Assembly (NCBI RefSeq): GCF_005222805.1
Contig: NZ_STGC01000002.1
Span: 881,836-945,835, forward strand
Length of the DNA: 64,000 bases
Direction: 5' to 3'
From: Devosia sp. FKR38
Lineage (GTDB): Bacteria > Pseudomonadota > Alphaproteobacteria > Rhizobiales > Devosiaceae
Shown here: in pieces, positions 26,269 through 35,207 of the stretch
Layout: every line of letters starts with the position of its first letter
Position numbering within the stretch: the stretch's first letter is position 1
Notes under the pieces: generated by a model
What the model saw: the letters and a program-made list of their open reading frames with translations, nothing else
What the model was told of the DNA's origin: nothing
Databases searched by the model: none
Translations under genes and position numbers: made by a program

Positions 26269-28305
26269 ATGTTGCGCCTCTTCACCGGTTCCATCGCACG
26301 TCGGCTGTATAGCCTGCTGCTGGTTTTTGCGCTCGGCTTTGCCGGCGTGGTGACCTACCAGCTGAGCGCGCTGCGCGATAACCTGGGCGATTTCAAACGG
26401 ACCGAACTCCAGTCGGTCGTGGAATCCGGCGTCTCGATCGTGCAGAACTATTACGATCAGGCGCAGGCCGGCACGCTGACCACCGAGGCAGCCCAGCAGG
26501 CGGCCAAGGAAACGCTGCGCCACATGCAGTATAGCGATGGCGGGTATCTGTTCATCGACGACTTTGACTACAACAATATCATGCACGGTTATCAGCCCGA
26601 AAAAGAGGGCTCCAACCGCCGCGACACCACCGACGTCAATGGCAAGCGCTACATGGAAGAGATGATCAACGGCGCCAAGGCGTCGGGCAGCTACTTCGTG
26701 GACTATGCCTTCAAGGACAAGGACGGCCTGTCCAAGGACAAGGTGACCTTTGCCAAGGCGTTCGAGCCCTGGGGCTGGACGGTGGCTTCGGGTGTGCTGC
26801 TGACCCAGGTCGATGCCATCTTCTGGGAAGCCGCTTTGACCAGCGGTGTGATCACCCTGGCCGTGATGGCGGTGGTTTTGGTGCTCGGCGGTCTGATCGC
26901 CCGCTCCATCAGCCAGCCGGTCTCCAAGCTCACGGCCAATATGCAGCGCCTGGCCAAGAACGAGTTCGACATCGTGCTGGAGGGCGAGAACCGGACCGAC
27001 GAGATCGGCAATATGGTGCGCGCCGTGGCCGTGTTCCGCGAACAGGGCCTCAAGGTCAGCCAGATGACCGAGGCGGAAGCCGCCCGCATCATCGCCGACG
27101 AGCAGCAGCGCCGCACCATGATGAGCGAGCTGCAGGGCGCGTTCGGCGCGGTGGTGGATGCCGCCATTGCCGGCGACTTCACCCGCCGCGTCGAGGCCGA
27201 GTTCCCCGATCCCGAGCTCAATGGCCTGGCCAGCAGTGTCAACAGCCTGGTGCAGACCGTCGATGGCGGTCTCAGTGAAACCGGCCGCGTGCTCAAGGCC
27301 CTGGCCAATACGGACCTCACCGAGCGCGTGCAGGGCCAGTTCCATGGCGCCTTTGGCGAGCTGCAGGCCGATACCAATGCGGTGGCCGACCGGCTGACCG
27401 ACGTGGTGGAGCGTCTCAAGACCACCTCGCAGACCCTGCGCACGGCGACGGGCGAGATCCTTGCTGGCGCCAATGACCTCTCCGAACGCACCACCAAGCA
27501 GGCCGCCACCATCGAGGAAACCTCGGCGACCATGGAACAGCTGGCCGGCACGGTGTTGCAGAATGCCGAACGCGCCCGCGACGCCAGCGTCAATGCCAGC
27601 GAAGTCACCCGCACCGCTGAAGAGAGCGGCCAGGTGATGCAGAAGGCCAATGAGGCCATGTCGGCCATCGAGGCCAGCTCGGCCAAGATCTCCAACATCA
27701 TCGGCATGATCGATGACATCGCCTTCCAGACCAATCTGCTGGCGCTCAATGCCTCGGTGGAAGCGGCCCGTGCTGGCGATGCCGGCAAGGGCTTTGCCGT
27801 GGTGGCCGTGGAAGTCCGCCGCCTGGCGCAGAGCGCGGCTTCGGCCTCGGCTGATGTCAAGCTGCTGATCGAACAGTCCGCCAATGAAGTGACCATGGGC
27901 TCGCGCCTGGTGTCGGATGCAGCCGGACGGCTGAGCAAGATGCTCGAGGCGGCCCGCGAGAACAATGCGCTGATGGAAGGCATTGCCCGCGAGAGCCGCG
28001 AGCAGGCTTCGGCCATCGAAGAGGTCAATGTCGCCGTCCGCCAGATGGACGAGATGACCCAGCACAATGCGGCGCTGGTGGAAGAAACCAATGCGGCCAT
28101 CGAGCAGACCGAGGGCCAGACCGGCGAGCTCGACCAGATCGTGGCCGTGTTCACCACCCATGCGGCGCCCGTCGCCCATGCCGCGCCGAGCCGCGCGGCC
28201 AAGCGTCCGGCCCCCGTTGCTGCCCCGGCCAGCAAGCAGAAGGCCGCCACGCAATATCTCAGCCAGGGCAATGCGGCCATCTCGACGGACTGGAACGAGT
28301 TCTAG
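26269..28305 (+). CDS. methyl-accepting chemotaxis protein with sCache sensor
   Basis: The protein has 678 residues. The first membrane helix (about 10-30) and a second near 190 enclose a single Cache domain (sCache_2 type) with SDGGYLFIDDFDYNNIMHGY and FEPWGWTVASGVL, the standard pattern for this sensor. HAMP, a second HAMP-like unit, both methylation segments and a terminal DWNEF follow. AGGAG precedes the ATG. The sCache_2 family binds small organic acids and similar ligands; the specific ligand is unknown. Confidence 0.94.
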   Translation: MLRLFTGSIARRLYSLLLVFALGFAGVVTYQLSALRDNLGDFKRTELQSVVESGVSIVQNYYDQAQAGTLTTEAAQQAAKETLRHMQYSDGGYLFIDDFDYNNIMHGYQPEKEGSNRRDTTDVNGKRYMEEMINGAKASGSYFVDYAFKDKDGLSKDKVTFAKAFEPWGWTVASGVLLTQVDAIFWEAALTSGVITLAVMAVVLVLGGLIARSISQPVSKLTANMQRLAKNEFDIVLEGENRTDEIGNMVRAVAVFREQGLKVSQMTEAEAARIIADEQQRRTMMSELQGAFGAVVDAAIAGDFTRRVEAEFPDPELNGLASSVNSLVQTVDGGLSETGRVLKALANTDLTERVQGQFHGAFGELQADTNAVADRLTDVVERLKTTSQTLRTATGEILAGANDLSERTTKQAATIEETSATMEQLAGTVLQNAERARDASVNASEVTRTAEESGQVMQKANEAMSAIEASSAKISNIIGMIDDIAFQTNLLALNASVEAARAGDAGKGFAVVAVEVRRLAQSAASASADVKLLIEQSANEVTMGSRLVSDAAGRLSKMLEAARENNALMEGIARESREQASAIEEVNVAVRQMDEMTQHNAALVEETNAAIEQTEGQTGELDQIVAVFTTHAAPVAHAAPSRAAKRPAPVAAPASKQKAATQYLSQGNAAISTDWNEF

Positions 28306-28333
28306 GTCGTTCCAGCCGAATTGAAACAGCCAG

Positions 28334-28360
28334 AAGGGGCGTCGCTAGCGGCGCCCCTTT
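28334..28360 (+). terminator. terminator after receptor 4
   Basis: A 12-bp stem at 28334-28345 with 28348-28359 (one G-T pair) around a tight loop, ending in TTT. The T-run is short. Confidence 0.75.
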
Positions 28361-28389
28361 CGCATTGGTGGGCGCCGCCACAATTGTAC

Positions 28390-28404
28390 TTAACCTGGGC
28401 TTAA
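28390..28404. promoter_or_regulatory. CtrA box before the divergent receptor
   Basis: TTAA-CCTGGGC-TTAA is an exact match to the CtrA consensus TTAA-N7-TTAA. It lies 115 bases upstream of the GTG start, just after the preceding terminator. Confidence 0.55.
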
Positions 28405-28519
28405 GCGGCACCGGTCAGTGTGGAGGGGCGCCGGCGGCCAGGAGGCCGGGAGCCGGTGCTGGTCCTGGCTGACGCCGCTGTGTGCAGGCGGCGGTCCGGC
28501 TGTGTGGGGAAGTGTTGAA

Positions 28520-30856
28520 GTGCGTCAGCTGAAACTGTCTTTCAAATTGCCTGCGGTGATCATGGGCGTGGCCTTGGCCAGCGTGGTCACGGTCGGCGGG
28601 GTGGGTGTTGTGCTGGGCCTCGGCCAGGCCAGCCAGCAGACACAGCAGCGGCTCACGGCGGCGGCCGATGCCGCTGCTCTTGATCTGCAGGCGGCACTCG
28701 ATGGTGCCGCGCTCGATCTGACGCTATTGGCCGCGCGCGGTGACACCGCCCAGGCCATCACAGAATTTTCTGCCGCCCTGCCGCAGCAGGGCGATGTGGC
28801 CGAGCAACTGCAGGCCGCCTATATCACTGCCAATCCCAATCCGGCTGATGCGCGCTACCAACTCGATGCTTCCACCAGCCTTGGCGCCTACGACACAGCC
28901 CATGCCCATTGGCATGGTCCGCTGCGCGCCCAGCGGCTGGGGCGCGGCTATGCTGATATTGCCCTGTTCGACGCCAATCTGACGGCGGTCTATTCGGTCG
29001 ACAAGCGCGCCGATTTCGGCACCGGCTTTGCGACAGGCGCCGGCCCCTGGGCCAGCTCGGCCCTGGGGACACTGGTGCGGTCGGCCATTGCTGCCCCGGC
29101 CGGCAGCGTCGCAATGGCCGATGTCGCCGGCTATGGCGCGGCGGGCGATGCGCCCATGGCGTTCCTGGCGACACCGGTTGTTGCCGAGGGGCAGGCCGTT
29201 GGCGTGGCGTCCGTTGCCTTGCCGCTGGCGTTTTTTGAGCAGGCCGCGCGGCGAGCCCAGACCCTTGGCAACGATGGTGCCGTGCTGCTGGTCGGCGACG
29301 ACGGGGCAATCCTGGCTGCGGCCGGCCTCGGGACGGTGCAGCCCATGGCAAACCTTGTCGGCAGCGCCGGCGTGGCGGCGATGCTGGCCGATCCACAGGC
29401 GGTGGGCGATCTCACCCTTGCCGATGGTCAGGCCTATCGCGCCATGGCGCGGCCGCTGCAGTTTGCCGGCCATGACTGGGCTATGCTGGCGCTGGAGCGG
29501 CCGGCGGTCGCCGCGGCCGCCGTGACCGGCCTGGGCCTGGGCGTGCTGATTGCCGGCGGCATTGTGCTGGTTGGCGCGGCGCTGGTGGCGCTGCTGTTTG
29601 CGGCGCGGGTGATGCGCCCGGTCATCGGCCTCACCGATGCCATGGCCGATATTGCCGACAATGAACTCGATGCCCGCGTGCCGGGGCTGGAGCGGGCCGA
29701 CGAGCTGGGCTTTATGGCCGAGGCCGTCGCCACGGTGCGCGACAAGGGGCGCAAGCTGCGCGACCTGCGGGCCATGGAGCAGGACAATCAGGCCGAGCGT
29801 GCGCAGCACGACGCGATCCTCAGCCAGCTGCATGATGAGATTGCGGGCATAATGGCCGCCGTGGCGGCGGGGGACTATGGTCAGCGGCTGTCGCTGGACC
29901 GGCTCGATGCCGATCTGCGGGCGCTGGCCGAGCCGGTCAACCGGGCCGTGGCCGCCCTTGATGATGGCCTGGCCGGGCTGGGCGATGTCCTGTCCGATCT
30001 GGTTCCGCCCCCAGCGGGCCAGGCCTATGCGCCCGGGCTCGCGGGTCTGACAGAGATCGCGGGCGCCCTGGCCAGCCGAACGGCGGTGCTGGAAGCCGAA
30101 CTGGCCACGCGCCGGCATGCCGAGGCCGAGCAGGCCGAGGCTCTGGCCGCCGTGGCCGAGACGCTGGGCGAACATGCCGACCAGCAGGGGCAGGCGCTCG
30201 ATCAGGCCGGCGGCACGCTGGCGGGTTGCAAGCAGACCATTGCCGATGGTGTGGCGCTGGCCGAGCAGGCCAGATCCCAGGCGCACGCCATTGCTGCGGG
30301 CGCTTCGAGCAGCGGTCGCGTCATGGACGAGGCGACGGCGGCCATGCAGCGCATTGGCGCCGCCTCAGCGCAGATCGCCAATATTGTCGGGCTGATCGAC
30401 GATATTGCCTTTCAGACCAATTTGCTGGCCCTCAACGCCTCGGTGGAGGCTGCCCGCGCCGGCGAGGCGGGCAAGGGCTTTGCGGTGGTTGCCGTGGAAG
30501 TGCGCCGTCTGGCGCAATCGGCGGCTGCGGCCTCGGCCGATATCAAACAGATGATCGAGAACAGTGTCGCCGAAGTCGATGGCGGTTCGCGCCTGGTTGG
30601 CGAGGCGGCCCAGGGGCTGGCGGGCATGCAGCAGGCCATTGGCGACAATGTTGCCGTGCTTGAGGCGCTGTTGCACAGCAGCCAGGCTGAACTGGCAACC
30701 GTGGACAGTATTGCCCAGGCCTTTGGCGGCCTGGCGGCCCTGTCGCAGCAGGCCGGTCATCTGGTCGAAACGATTCGGGCCCTGGGCGAGGGGCAAAGCG
30801 TGCATTTGGATGCACCGCGGCCGGTGGTGTTGCCGTCGGCGCGGCGGGCTGGTTAA
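28520..30856 (+). CDS. divergent chemoreceptor lacking adaptation features
   Basis: About 778 residues from a GTG with GGGGAAG upstream. The periplasmic sensor resembles that of the receptor at 18836 ([29 protein letters not shown]). The CheA/CheW contact tip [20 protein letters not shown] is intact. The flanking helices have diverged: the TIEETSAAMEQL and [13 protein letters not shown] methylation segments of its neighbours are absent, replaced by Ala/Gln-rich sequence. The chain ends VLPSARRAG instead of DWNEF. It may signal to CheA without methylation-based adaptation. No strong terminator was noticed after it. Confidence 0.88.
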   Translation: MRQLKLSFKLPAVIMGVALASVVTVGGVGVVLGLGQASQQTQQRLTAAADAAALDLQAALDGAALDLTLLAARGDTAQAITEFSAALPQQGDVAEQLQAAYITANPNPADARYQLDASTSLGAYDTAHAHWHGPLRAQRLGRGYADIALFDANLTAVYSVDKRADFGTGFATGAGPWASSALGTLVRSAIAAPAGSVAMADVAGYGAAGDAPMAFLATPVVAEGQAVGVASVALPLAFFEQAARRAQTLGNDGAVLLVGDDGAILAAAGLGTVQPMANLVGSAGVAAMLADPQAVGDLTLADGQAYRAMARPLQFAGHDWAMLALERPAVAAAAVTGLGLGVLIAGGIVLVGAALVALLFAARVMRPVIGLTDAMADIADNELDARVPGLERADELGFMAEAVATVRDKGRKLRDLRAMEQDNQAERAQHDAILSQLHDEIAGIMAAVAAGDYGQRLSLDRLDADLRALAEPVNRAVAALDDGLAGLGDVLSDLVPPPAGQAYAPGLAGLTEIAGALASRTAVLEAELATRRHAEAEQAEALAAVAETLGEHADQQGQALDQAGGTLAGCKQTIADGVALAEQARSQAHAIAAGASSSGRVMDEATAAMQRIGAASAQIANIVGLIDDIAFQTNLLALNASVEAARAGEAGKGFAVVAVEVRRLAQSAAAASADIKQMIENSVAEVDGGSRLVGEAAQGLAGMQQAIGDNVAVLEALLHSSQAELATVDSIAQAFGGLAALSQQAGHLVETIRALGEGQSVHLDAPRPVVLPSARRAG

Positions 30857-30992
30857 TTGCCGCCCATACCCCCAGCGGTGCACCAGGTTCTGGCTGCCCG
30901 GTACTTGCCAGCAACAAGTCGGGACGTGTTGCTATTGGCCCCCTGTGTTCCGCCGCAGCGATGGATTATTCCTTCCAAACAGGTATTTATCC

Positions 30993-31000
30993 ATGGTTAA
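30993..31000 (-). promoter_or_regulatory. CtrA half-site ATGGTTAA before the globin receptor
   Basis: ATGGTTAA is the exact reverse complement of TTAACCAT and lies about 100 bases upstream of the receptor start. Confidence 0.35.
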
Positions 31001-31098
31001 CAGTATGAGGCGTAAGATTGCGTAGGATTGATCCGCATCAAACGCCTGGGATTTGAGCGCTGATCAAGTGATTCAATATTGAACATTTGGTGCGCACT

Positions 31099-32730
31099 AT
31101 GAAAAACAAGCCGGAGCTTCAGGACCGCCTCGACTTTATCGGCCTCGACGACGCTGCCCGCCAAAGGCTGTCCAGCGTGCAGGGCGCTCTGGACAAGCAC
31201 CTGCCGATCGCGCTGGACAAATTCTACGCCAAGATCAGAACCGTACCGGCTGTTGCCCGCTTCTTCGACGGCAAGCCGCAGATGGACCGGGCGCAGGGCA
31301 AGCAGATCGGCCATTGGAAAGCCATCGGGGCCGGCGCCTTTGACGATGCCTATTTCGAGGCCAGCGGCAAGGTTGGCCTGCGCCATGCCCAGATCGGCCT
31401 CGAGCCGCGCTGGCACATTGGCGGCTATGGCGTGATCGCCGAGACGCTGGTGCAGGGCTTGGTCGAAGAGCTGATGCAGGCCGCCGTCCAGCCCAAGCGC
31501 GGGCGCTTTGGCCAGAAGGTTGCGCCCGATCCTGAAGAGGTGATGGCGGCGAGCCGGCAGATGAGCCTGGTGCTCTCGGACGTGCTCAAGTCCATGCTGC
31601 TCGATATCGACATCGGCGTTTCAGCCTATTTCGAGAAGCTCACCTCCGAGGCCCGCACCGCGGATGAGGCGGCTAAGCAGAAGGTCAGCCGCGCGGTCGA
31701 TCTGACCGGTGCCGTGCTGCAGGATCTCGCCCGTGGCGACCTGACGAGCCGCATTACCGAAGATTTCGAGCCAGAATTCGAGCAGATCAAGAGCGACACC
31801 AATGCGGTCGCCGATCGCCTGACATCCATCGTTGGCCAATTGCGCCAGACGTCGCGGTCGCTGCGGACGGCGACGGGTGAAATCCTGGCCGGCGCCAATG
31901 ATCTGGCCGATCGCACCACGCGCCAGGCCGCGACTATTGAAGAGACCACCGCCGCAGTCGAACAGCTGTCCTCCACCGTGGTGGAGAATGCCAAGATGGC
32001 GGGGGTCGCCAGCGACAAGGCCCAGGCCGTGTCGCAGAACGCTACCGTGGGCGGCACTGTCATGGGCGAAGCCAATAGCGCCATGGGCGCCATCCAGGCG
32101 TCATCGTCCAAGATCTCCAACATCATCGGGCTGATCGACGACATCGCTTTCCAGACCAATTTGCTCGCGCTCAATGCTTCGGTGGAAGCCGCCCGCGCTG
32201 GCGATGCCGGCAAGGGCTTTGCCGTGGTGGCCGTGGAAGTCCGCCGTCTGGCCCAGTCGGCGGCCAATGCCTCGGCCGAGGTCAAACAGTTGATCGAGAC
32301 CAGCGCGGCTGAAGTGCGCAGCGGCACCCAGCTGGTGTCCAAGGCCGCCGATACGTTGCTCGACATTCTGACCAGCGCGCAGGAAAGCGCGCAGCTGATC
32401 GACACCATTGCCTCGGCCAATCGCCAGCAGTCCGATGCCCTGGGCGAAATTGCCGTGGCGGTGCGGCAGATGGATGAGATGACCCAGCACAATGCGGCGC
32501 TGGTCGAAGAGACCAATGCGGCCATCGAGCAGACCGAGGGCCAGGCCAGCCAGCTCGACGAGATCGTCGACGTGTTTGTCCTGGGTGACGAGGCGGCCCA
32601 CGCCACCGCGCCCACCCGTCAGCCGGCCCGGCCGAAGGCCGCTATCAAGCCGGCCGCTTCTGCCAAACCGGTCCGGGCGCTCAAGACCACCAGCAGTGCC
32701 GCCGTCTCGCCGGACTGGAACGAGTTCTAG
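31099..32730 (+). CDS. globin-coupled chemoreceptor (HemAT-like oxygen sensor)
   Basis: About 543 residues with no signal or membrane segment, so a soluble receptor. Residues 1-165 form a globin-coupled-sensor domain: [20 protein letters not shown] matches the family pattern around the heme-binding proximal His, here H96. A HAMP-like region, methylation segments ([25 protein letters not shown]), the standard tip and a terminal DWNEF follow. It should bind heme and report oxygen or a related gas to CheA for aerotaxis. The ATG at 31099 is preferred; TTG and GTG at 31087 and 31090 are in frame. Confidence 0.92.
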   Translation: MKNKPELQDRLDFIGLDDAARQRLSSVQGALDKHLPIALDKFYAKIRTVPAVARFFDGKPQMDRAQGKQIGHWKAIGAGAFDDAYFEASGKVGLRHAQIGLEPRWHIGGYGVIAETLVQGLVEELMQAAVQPKRGRFGQKVAPDPEEVMAASRQMSLVLSDVLKSMLLDIDIGVSAYFEKLTSEARTADEAAKQKVSRAVDLTGAVLQDLARGDLTSRITEDFEPEFEQIKSDTNAVADRLTSIVGQLRQTSRSLRTATGEILAGANDLADRTTRQAATIEETTAAVEQLSSTVVENAKMAGVASDKAQAVSQNATVGGTVMGEANSAMGAIQASSSKISNIIGLIDDIAFQTNLLALNASVEAARAGDAGKGFAVVAVEVRRLAQSAANASAEVKQLIETSAAEVRSGTQLVSKAADTLLDILTSAQESAQLIDTIASANRQQSDALGEIAVAVRQMDEMTQHNAALVEETNAAIEQTEGQASQLDEIVDVFVLGDEAAHATAPTRQPARPKAAIKPAASAKPVRALKTTSSAAVSPDWNEF

Positions 32731-32771
32731 CCCAAGCCTGCTGACGGGGCCTGTCAGCACCGTGATGCCAT

Positions 32772-32818
32772 AGCTCCGCATCGGACACAGATCAGATGTC
32801 CTGTGCGGAGCTTTTTTC
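32772..32818 (+). terminator. terminator hairpin that also covers the next ribosome site
   Basis: A long stem AGCTCCGCA / TGCGGAGCT (32772-32780, 32804-32812), extended by GGACA / TGTCC inside, is followed by a run of six T. The only ribosome-binding sequence for the next gene, GGAG at 32807-32810, is within the 3' arm, and the ATG follows at 32819. Confidence 0.85.
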
Positions 32819-33199
32819 ATGACGCAGCGGGAGCAGATTGCGCTGGATTGGCCAGCGGTGGACGGTCTGCTGGCGCCCATGCCGGCCCCCATCGCCAGCC
32901 TGGCCCGCGAGCTGATCGCGGCCATTGCCTGCCATCCCGGGCTACGTGGCCGCGTCATGCCCGGTTGGCGCTCGGTCAATTTCCGCCATGCCCAGGCCGG
33001 GCATGTCTGCGCGGTGTTTGCCCAGCCCGAGCGGGTGTCGCTCTATTTCGAGCATGGGCGCTTACTGCAGGATGATGCGGGCCTTCTGGTGGGCGAGGGG
33101 CTCAAGAAAGGCCGCGTGCTGCGCCTCCTGCCCGGCGACGCCGTGCCGCGTGACACGGTTGCGGTCCTGCTGGCCGAGGCCATTGCCCTTTTTGCCTGA
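32819..33199 (+). CDS. DUF1801-like small protein
   Basis: The protein has 126 residues and one compact domain resembling DUF1801/YdhG-like proteins (GLRGRVMPGWRSVNF, VSLYFEHGRLL, GKKGRVLRL-type pattern). The family has no firm biochemical role. The ATG lies at the end of the T-run of the preceding terminator. Its ribosome site is in the hairpin, so translation from read-through RNA would be restrained. The methylglyoxal synthase gene follows within 25 bases. Confidence 0.7.
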   Translation: MTQREQIALDWPAVDGLLAPMPAPIASLARELIAAIACHPGLRGRVMPGWRSVNFRHAQAGHVCAVFAQPERVSLYFEHGRLLQDDAGLLVGEGLKKGRVLRLLPGDAVPRDTVAVLLAEAIALFA

Positions 33200-33223
33200 A
33201 CCATGCTTGAAGCAGGGAGCAAA

Positions 33224-33598
33224 ATGGAGATCGGCATGGCGCGTATCGGGCTGGTGGCACACGACGACAAGAAGGACGAATTGTGCGCCTGGGCCGAACG
33301 GCACAGGCACAAGCTGTCCGAGCATGAGCTGTGGGGCACGGGCACCACGGGCAGCCGGGTGATCGCGGCGACGGGCCTGCCGGTCACCCTGCTCAAGAGC
33401 GGACCATTGGGCGGCGACCAGCAATTGGGCGCCATGATCGCCGAGGGGCGGCTGGACGTCTTGATCTTCTTCATCGATCCGCTGTCGGCCCAGCCGCATG
33501 ATGTCGACGTCAAGGCGCTGACCCGGCTCGCCACGCTTTACGACGTGATGTGCGCCAACAATGAGGCCACGGCCAATGCCGTGCTGGCCTATCTCTAG
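33224..33598 (+). CDS. mgsA: methylglyoxal synthase
   Basis: About 124 residues. The MgsA signature is complete: LVAHDDKK, the phosphate loop [21 protein letters not shown] with the catalytic Asp region, and [18 protein letters not shown]. It converts dihydroxyacetone phosphate to methylglyoxal and phosphate, bypassing lower glycolysis under phosphate limitation. Starts at 33203, 33224 and 33236 are all possible; 33224 has GGGAG just upstream. The glyoxalase II gene that could handle the product lies far away at 59183. Confidence 0.92.
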   Translation: MEIGMARIGLVAHDDKKDELCAWAERHRHKLSEHELWGTGTTGSRVIAATGLPVTLLKSGPLGGDQQLGAMIAEGRLDVLIFFIDPLSAQPHDVDVKALTRLATLYDVMCANNEATANAVLAYL

Positions 33599-33622
33599 GG
33601 GGCGCAGAACGCCTCCAATCAG

Positions 33623-33640
33623 CACATGGTTGACCATGTG
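33623..33640. promoter_or_regulatory. perfect palindrome upstream of livG, possible operator
   Basis: CACATGGT-TG-ACCATGTG has perfect 8-base arms and lies about 75 bases before the liv operon start. No T-run follows, which argues against a terminator for mgsA. A second small hairpin GCCCGG / CCGGGC follows at 33670-33687. Confidence 0.5.
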
Positions 33641-33713
33641 CCCGCCATATGAGCAGATGCCGCAAAATCGCCCGGACTAAACCGGGCACCCTTGGCTCAG
33701 GAAACAGGCTTTA

Positions 33714-34499
33714 TTGGTGTCCTCCGACCTGGTTATTGACGTTCGCAACGTCAGCAAACGCTTTGGCGGTCTGACCGCTGTCAACAACTGCTCCCTCTCG
33801 GTCCGGCGTGGCTCGGTCACCGGGCTGATCGGCCCGAACGGCGCCGGCAAGTCCACGCTGTTCAACATCGTGGCCGGCAATATCGTGCCCGACGAGGGCG
33901 CGATCATCTTTGACGGGCGCGACGTGACGGGCCTGGCGCCCCATGAGCTGTTCCGCACCGGCATGCTGCGCACCTTTCAGATCGCGCATGAATTCTCCAA
34001 TATGACGGCATTGGAGAACCTGATGATGGTCCCCGGCGACCAGCCCGGCGAATCGCTGGGCAATGCCTGGTTCCGCCCCGGCCTCAGCCGCTCGCGCGAG
34101 ACCGAGGTGCGCAAGAAGGCGCTCGACGTCATCGATTTCCTCAAGCTGGGCCATGTGCGCAATGAGCTGGCCGGCAATCTCAGCGGCGGGCAGAAAAAGC
34201 TGCTCGAGCTTGGCCGCACCATGATGGTGGACGCCAAGGTGGTGCTGCTCGACGAAGTGGCAGCCGGCGTCAACAAGACCCTGCTCAATGATTTGGCGGC
34301 CAATATCGAACGCATGAACACCGAACTGGGCTACACCTTCTTTGTCATCGAGCATGACATGGATCTGATCGGTCGCCTGTGCGACCCGGTCATCGTCATG
34401 GCCCAGGGCGAAAAGATCGCCGAAGGCCCGATGAGCGAAATCCGCGCCAATCCGGCGATTGTCGAAGCCTATTTCGGCACACCGGTGGAGGTCGCGTAG
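33714..34499 (+). CDS. livG: branched-chain amino acid type ABC transporter ATPase LivG
   Basis: The protein has about 260 residues. Walker A is GPNGAGKST, the ABC signature is LSGGQKK and Walker B is VVLLDEVAAG, where the usual Pro after DE is Val. The long LivG-type C-terminal extension is present. It pairs with LivF to energise LivH/LivM. The start is TTG at 33714 or GTG at 33717, with AGGAAA upstream. First gene of livGFHM; livF starts immediately after the stop. Confidence 0.9.
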   Translation: MVSSDLVIDVRNVSKRFGGLTAVNNCSLSVRRGSVTGLIGPNGAGKSTLFNIVAGNIVPDEGAIIFDGRDVTGLAPHELFRTGMLRTFQIAHEFSNMTALENLMMVPGDQPGESLGNAWFRPGLSRSRETEVRKKALDVIDFLKLGHVRNELAGNLSGGQKKLLELGRTMMVDAKVVLLDEVAAGVNKTLLNDLAANIERMNTELGYTFFVIEHDMDLIGRLCDPVIVMAQGEKIAEGPMSEIRANPAIVEAYFGTPVEVA

Positions 34500-35204
34500 A
34501 TGCCACTTATCGAACTCAAGCATGTCGTGGGCGGCTATGGCGGCGCGCCGATCCTCAATGGCGTCAACATGGCCATCGAGCAATCCGACATCGGCGTCAT
34601 CGTCGGCCCCAATGGCGCGGGCAAGTCGACCACGCTCAAGGCCATTTTCGGCCTGCTCAAGGTCACCGCCGGTACCATTGATTTCCTTGGCGAAAATGTC
34701 GCCAATTCCCTGCCCGACAAGCTCGTGCCCAAGGGGCTGAGCTTTGTGCCGCAGGAAAAGAACGTCTTCACCTCCATGAGCGTGGAAGAGAACCTTGAGA
34801 TGGGGGCCTTCACCCGCAAGGACAGCTTTGCCGAGACCATGGCCTGGGTTTACGAGATGTTCCCCGTGCTGGCGGAAAAGCGCCGGCAGCCGGCGGGCGA
34901 GCTCTCGGGCGGCCAGCGTCAGATGGTGGCCATGGGCCGCGCCCTGATGAGCAAGCCCAAGTTGCTGATGCTCGATGAGCCCTCGGCGGGCCTGTCGCCG
35001 CGCTATGTCATCGAGATCTTTGAGACCATCGTGCGGGTCAATGCCGAGGGCGTTGGCATCCTGATGGTCGAACAGAATGCGCGCCAGGCGCTGGCCTTTG
35101 CCTCCAAGGGCTTTGTGCTGGCTGGCGGGCAGAACCGCTTCACCGGCACGGGCGCCGAGCTCATTGCCGATCCCGAAGTCGCCAAAAGTTTCCTCGGGGG
35201 CTAA
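34500..35204 (+). CDS. livF: branched-chain amino acid type ABC transporter ATPase LivF
   Basis: The protein has 234 residues. Walker A is GPNGAGKST, the signature is LSGGQRQMVAMGRALM, and Walker B with D-loop is LMLDEPSAGLSP. It is typical LivF length. The ATG directly abuts the livG stop and livH begins three bases after its own stop, so translation is coupled throughout the operon. Confidence 0.93.
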   Translation: MPLIELKHVVGGYGGAPILNGVNMAIEQSDIGVIVGPNGAGKSTTLKAIFGLLKVTAGTIDFLGENVANSLPDKLVPKGLSFVPQEKNVFTSMSVEENLEMGAFTRKDSFAETMAWVYEMFPVLAEKRRQPAGELSGGQRQMVAMGRALMSKPKLLMLDEPSAGLSPRYVIEIFETIVRVNAEGVGILMVEQNARQALAFASKGFVLAGGQNRFTGTGAELIADPEVAKSFLGG

Positions 35205-35207
35205 GCC

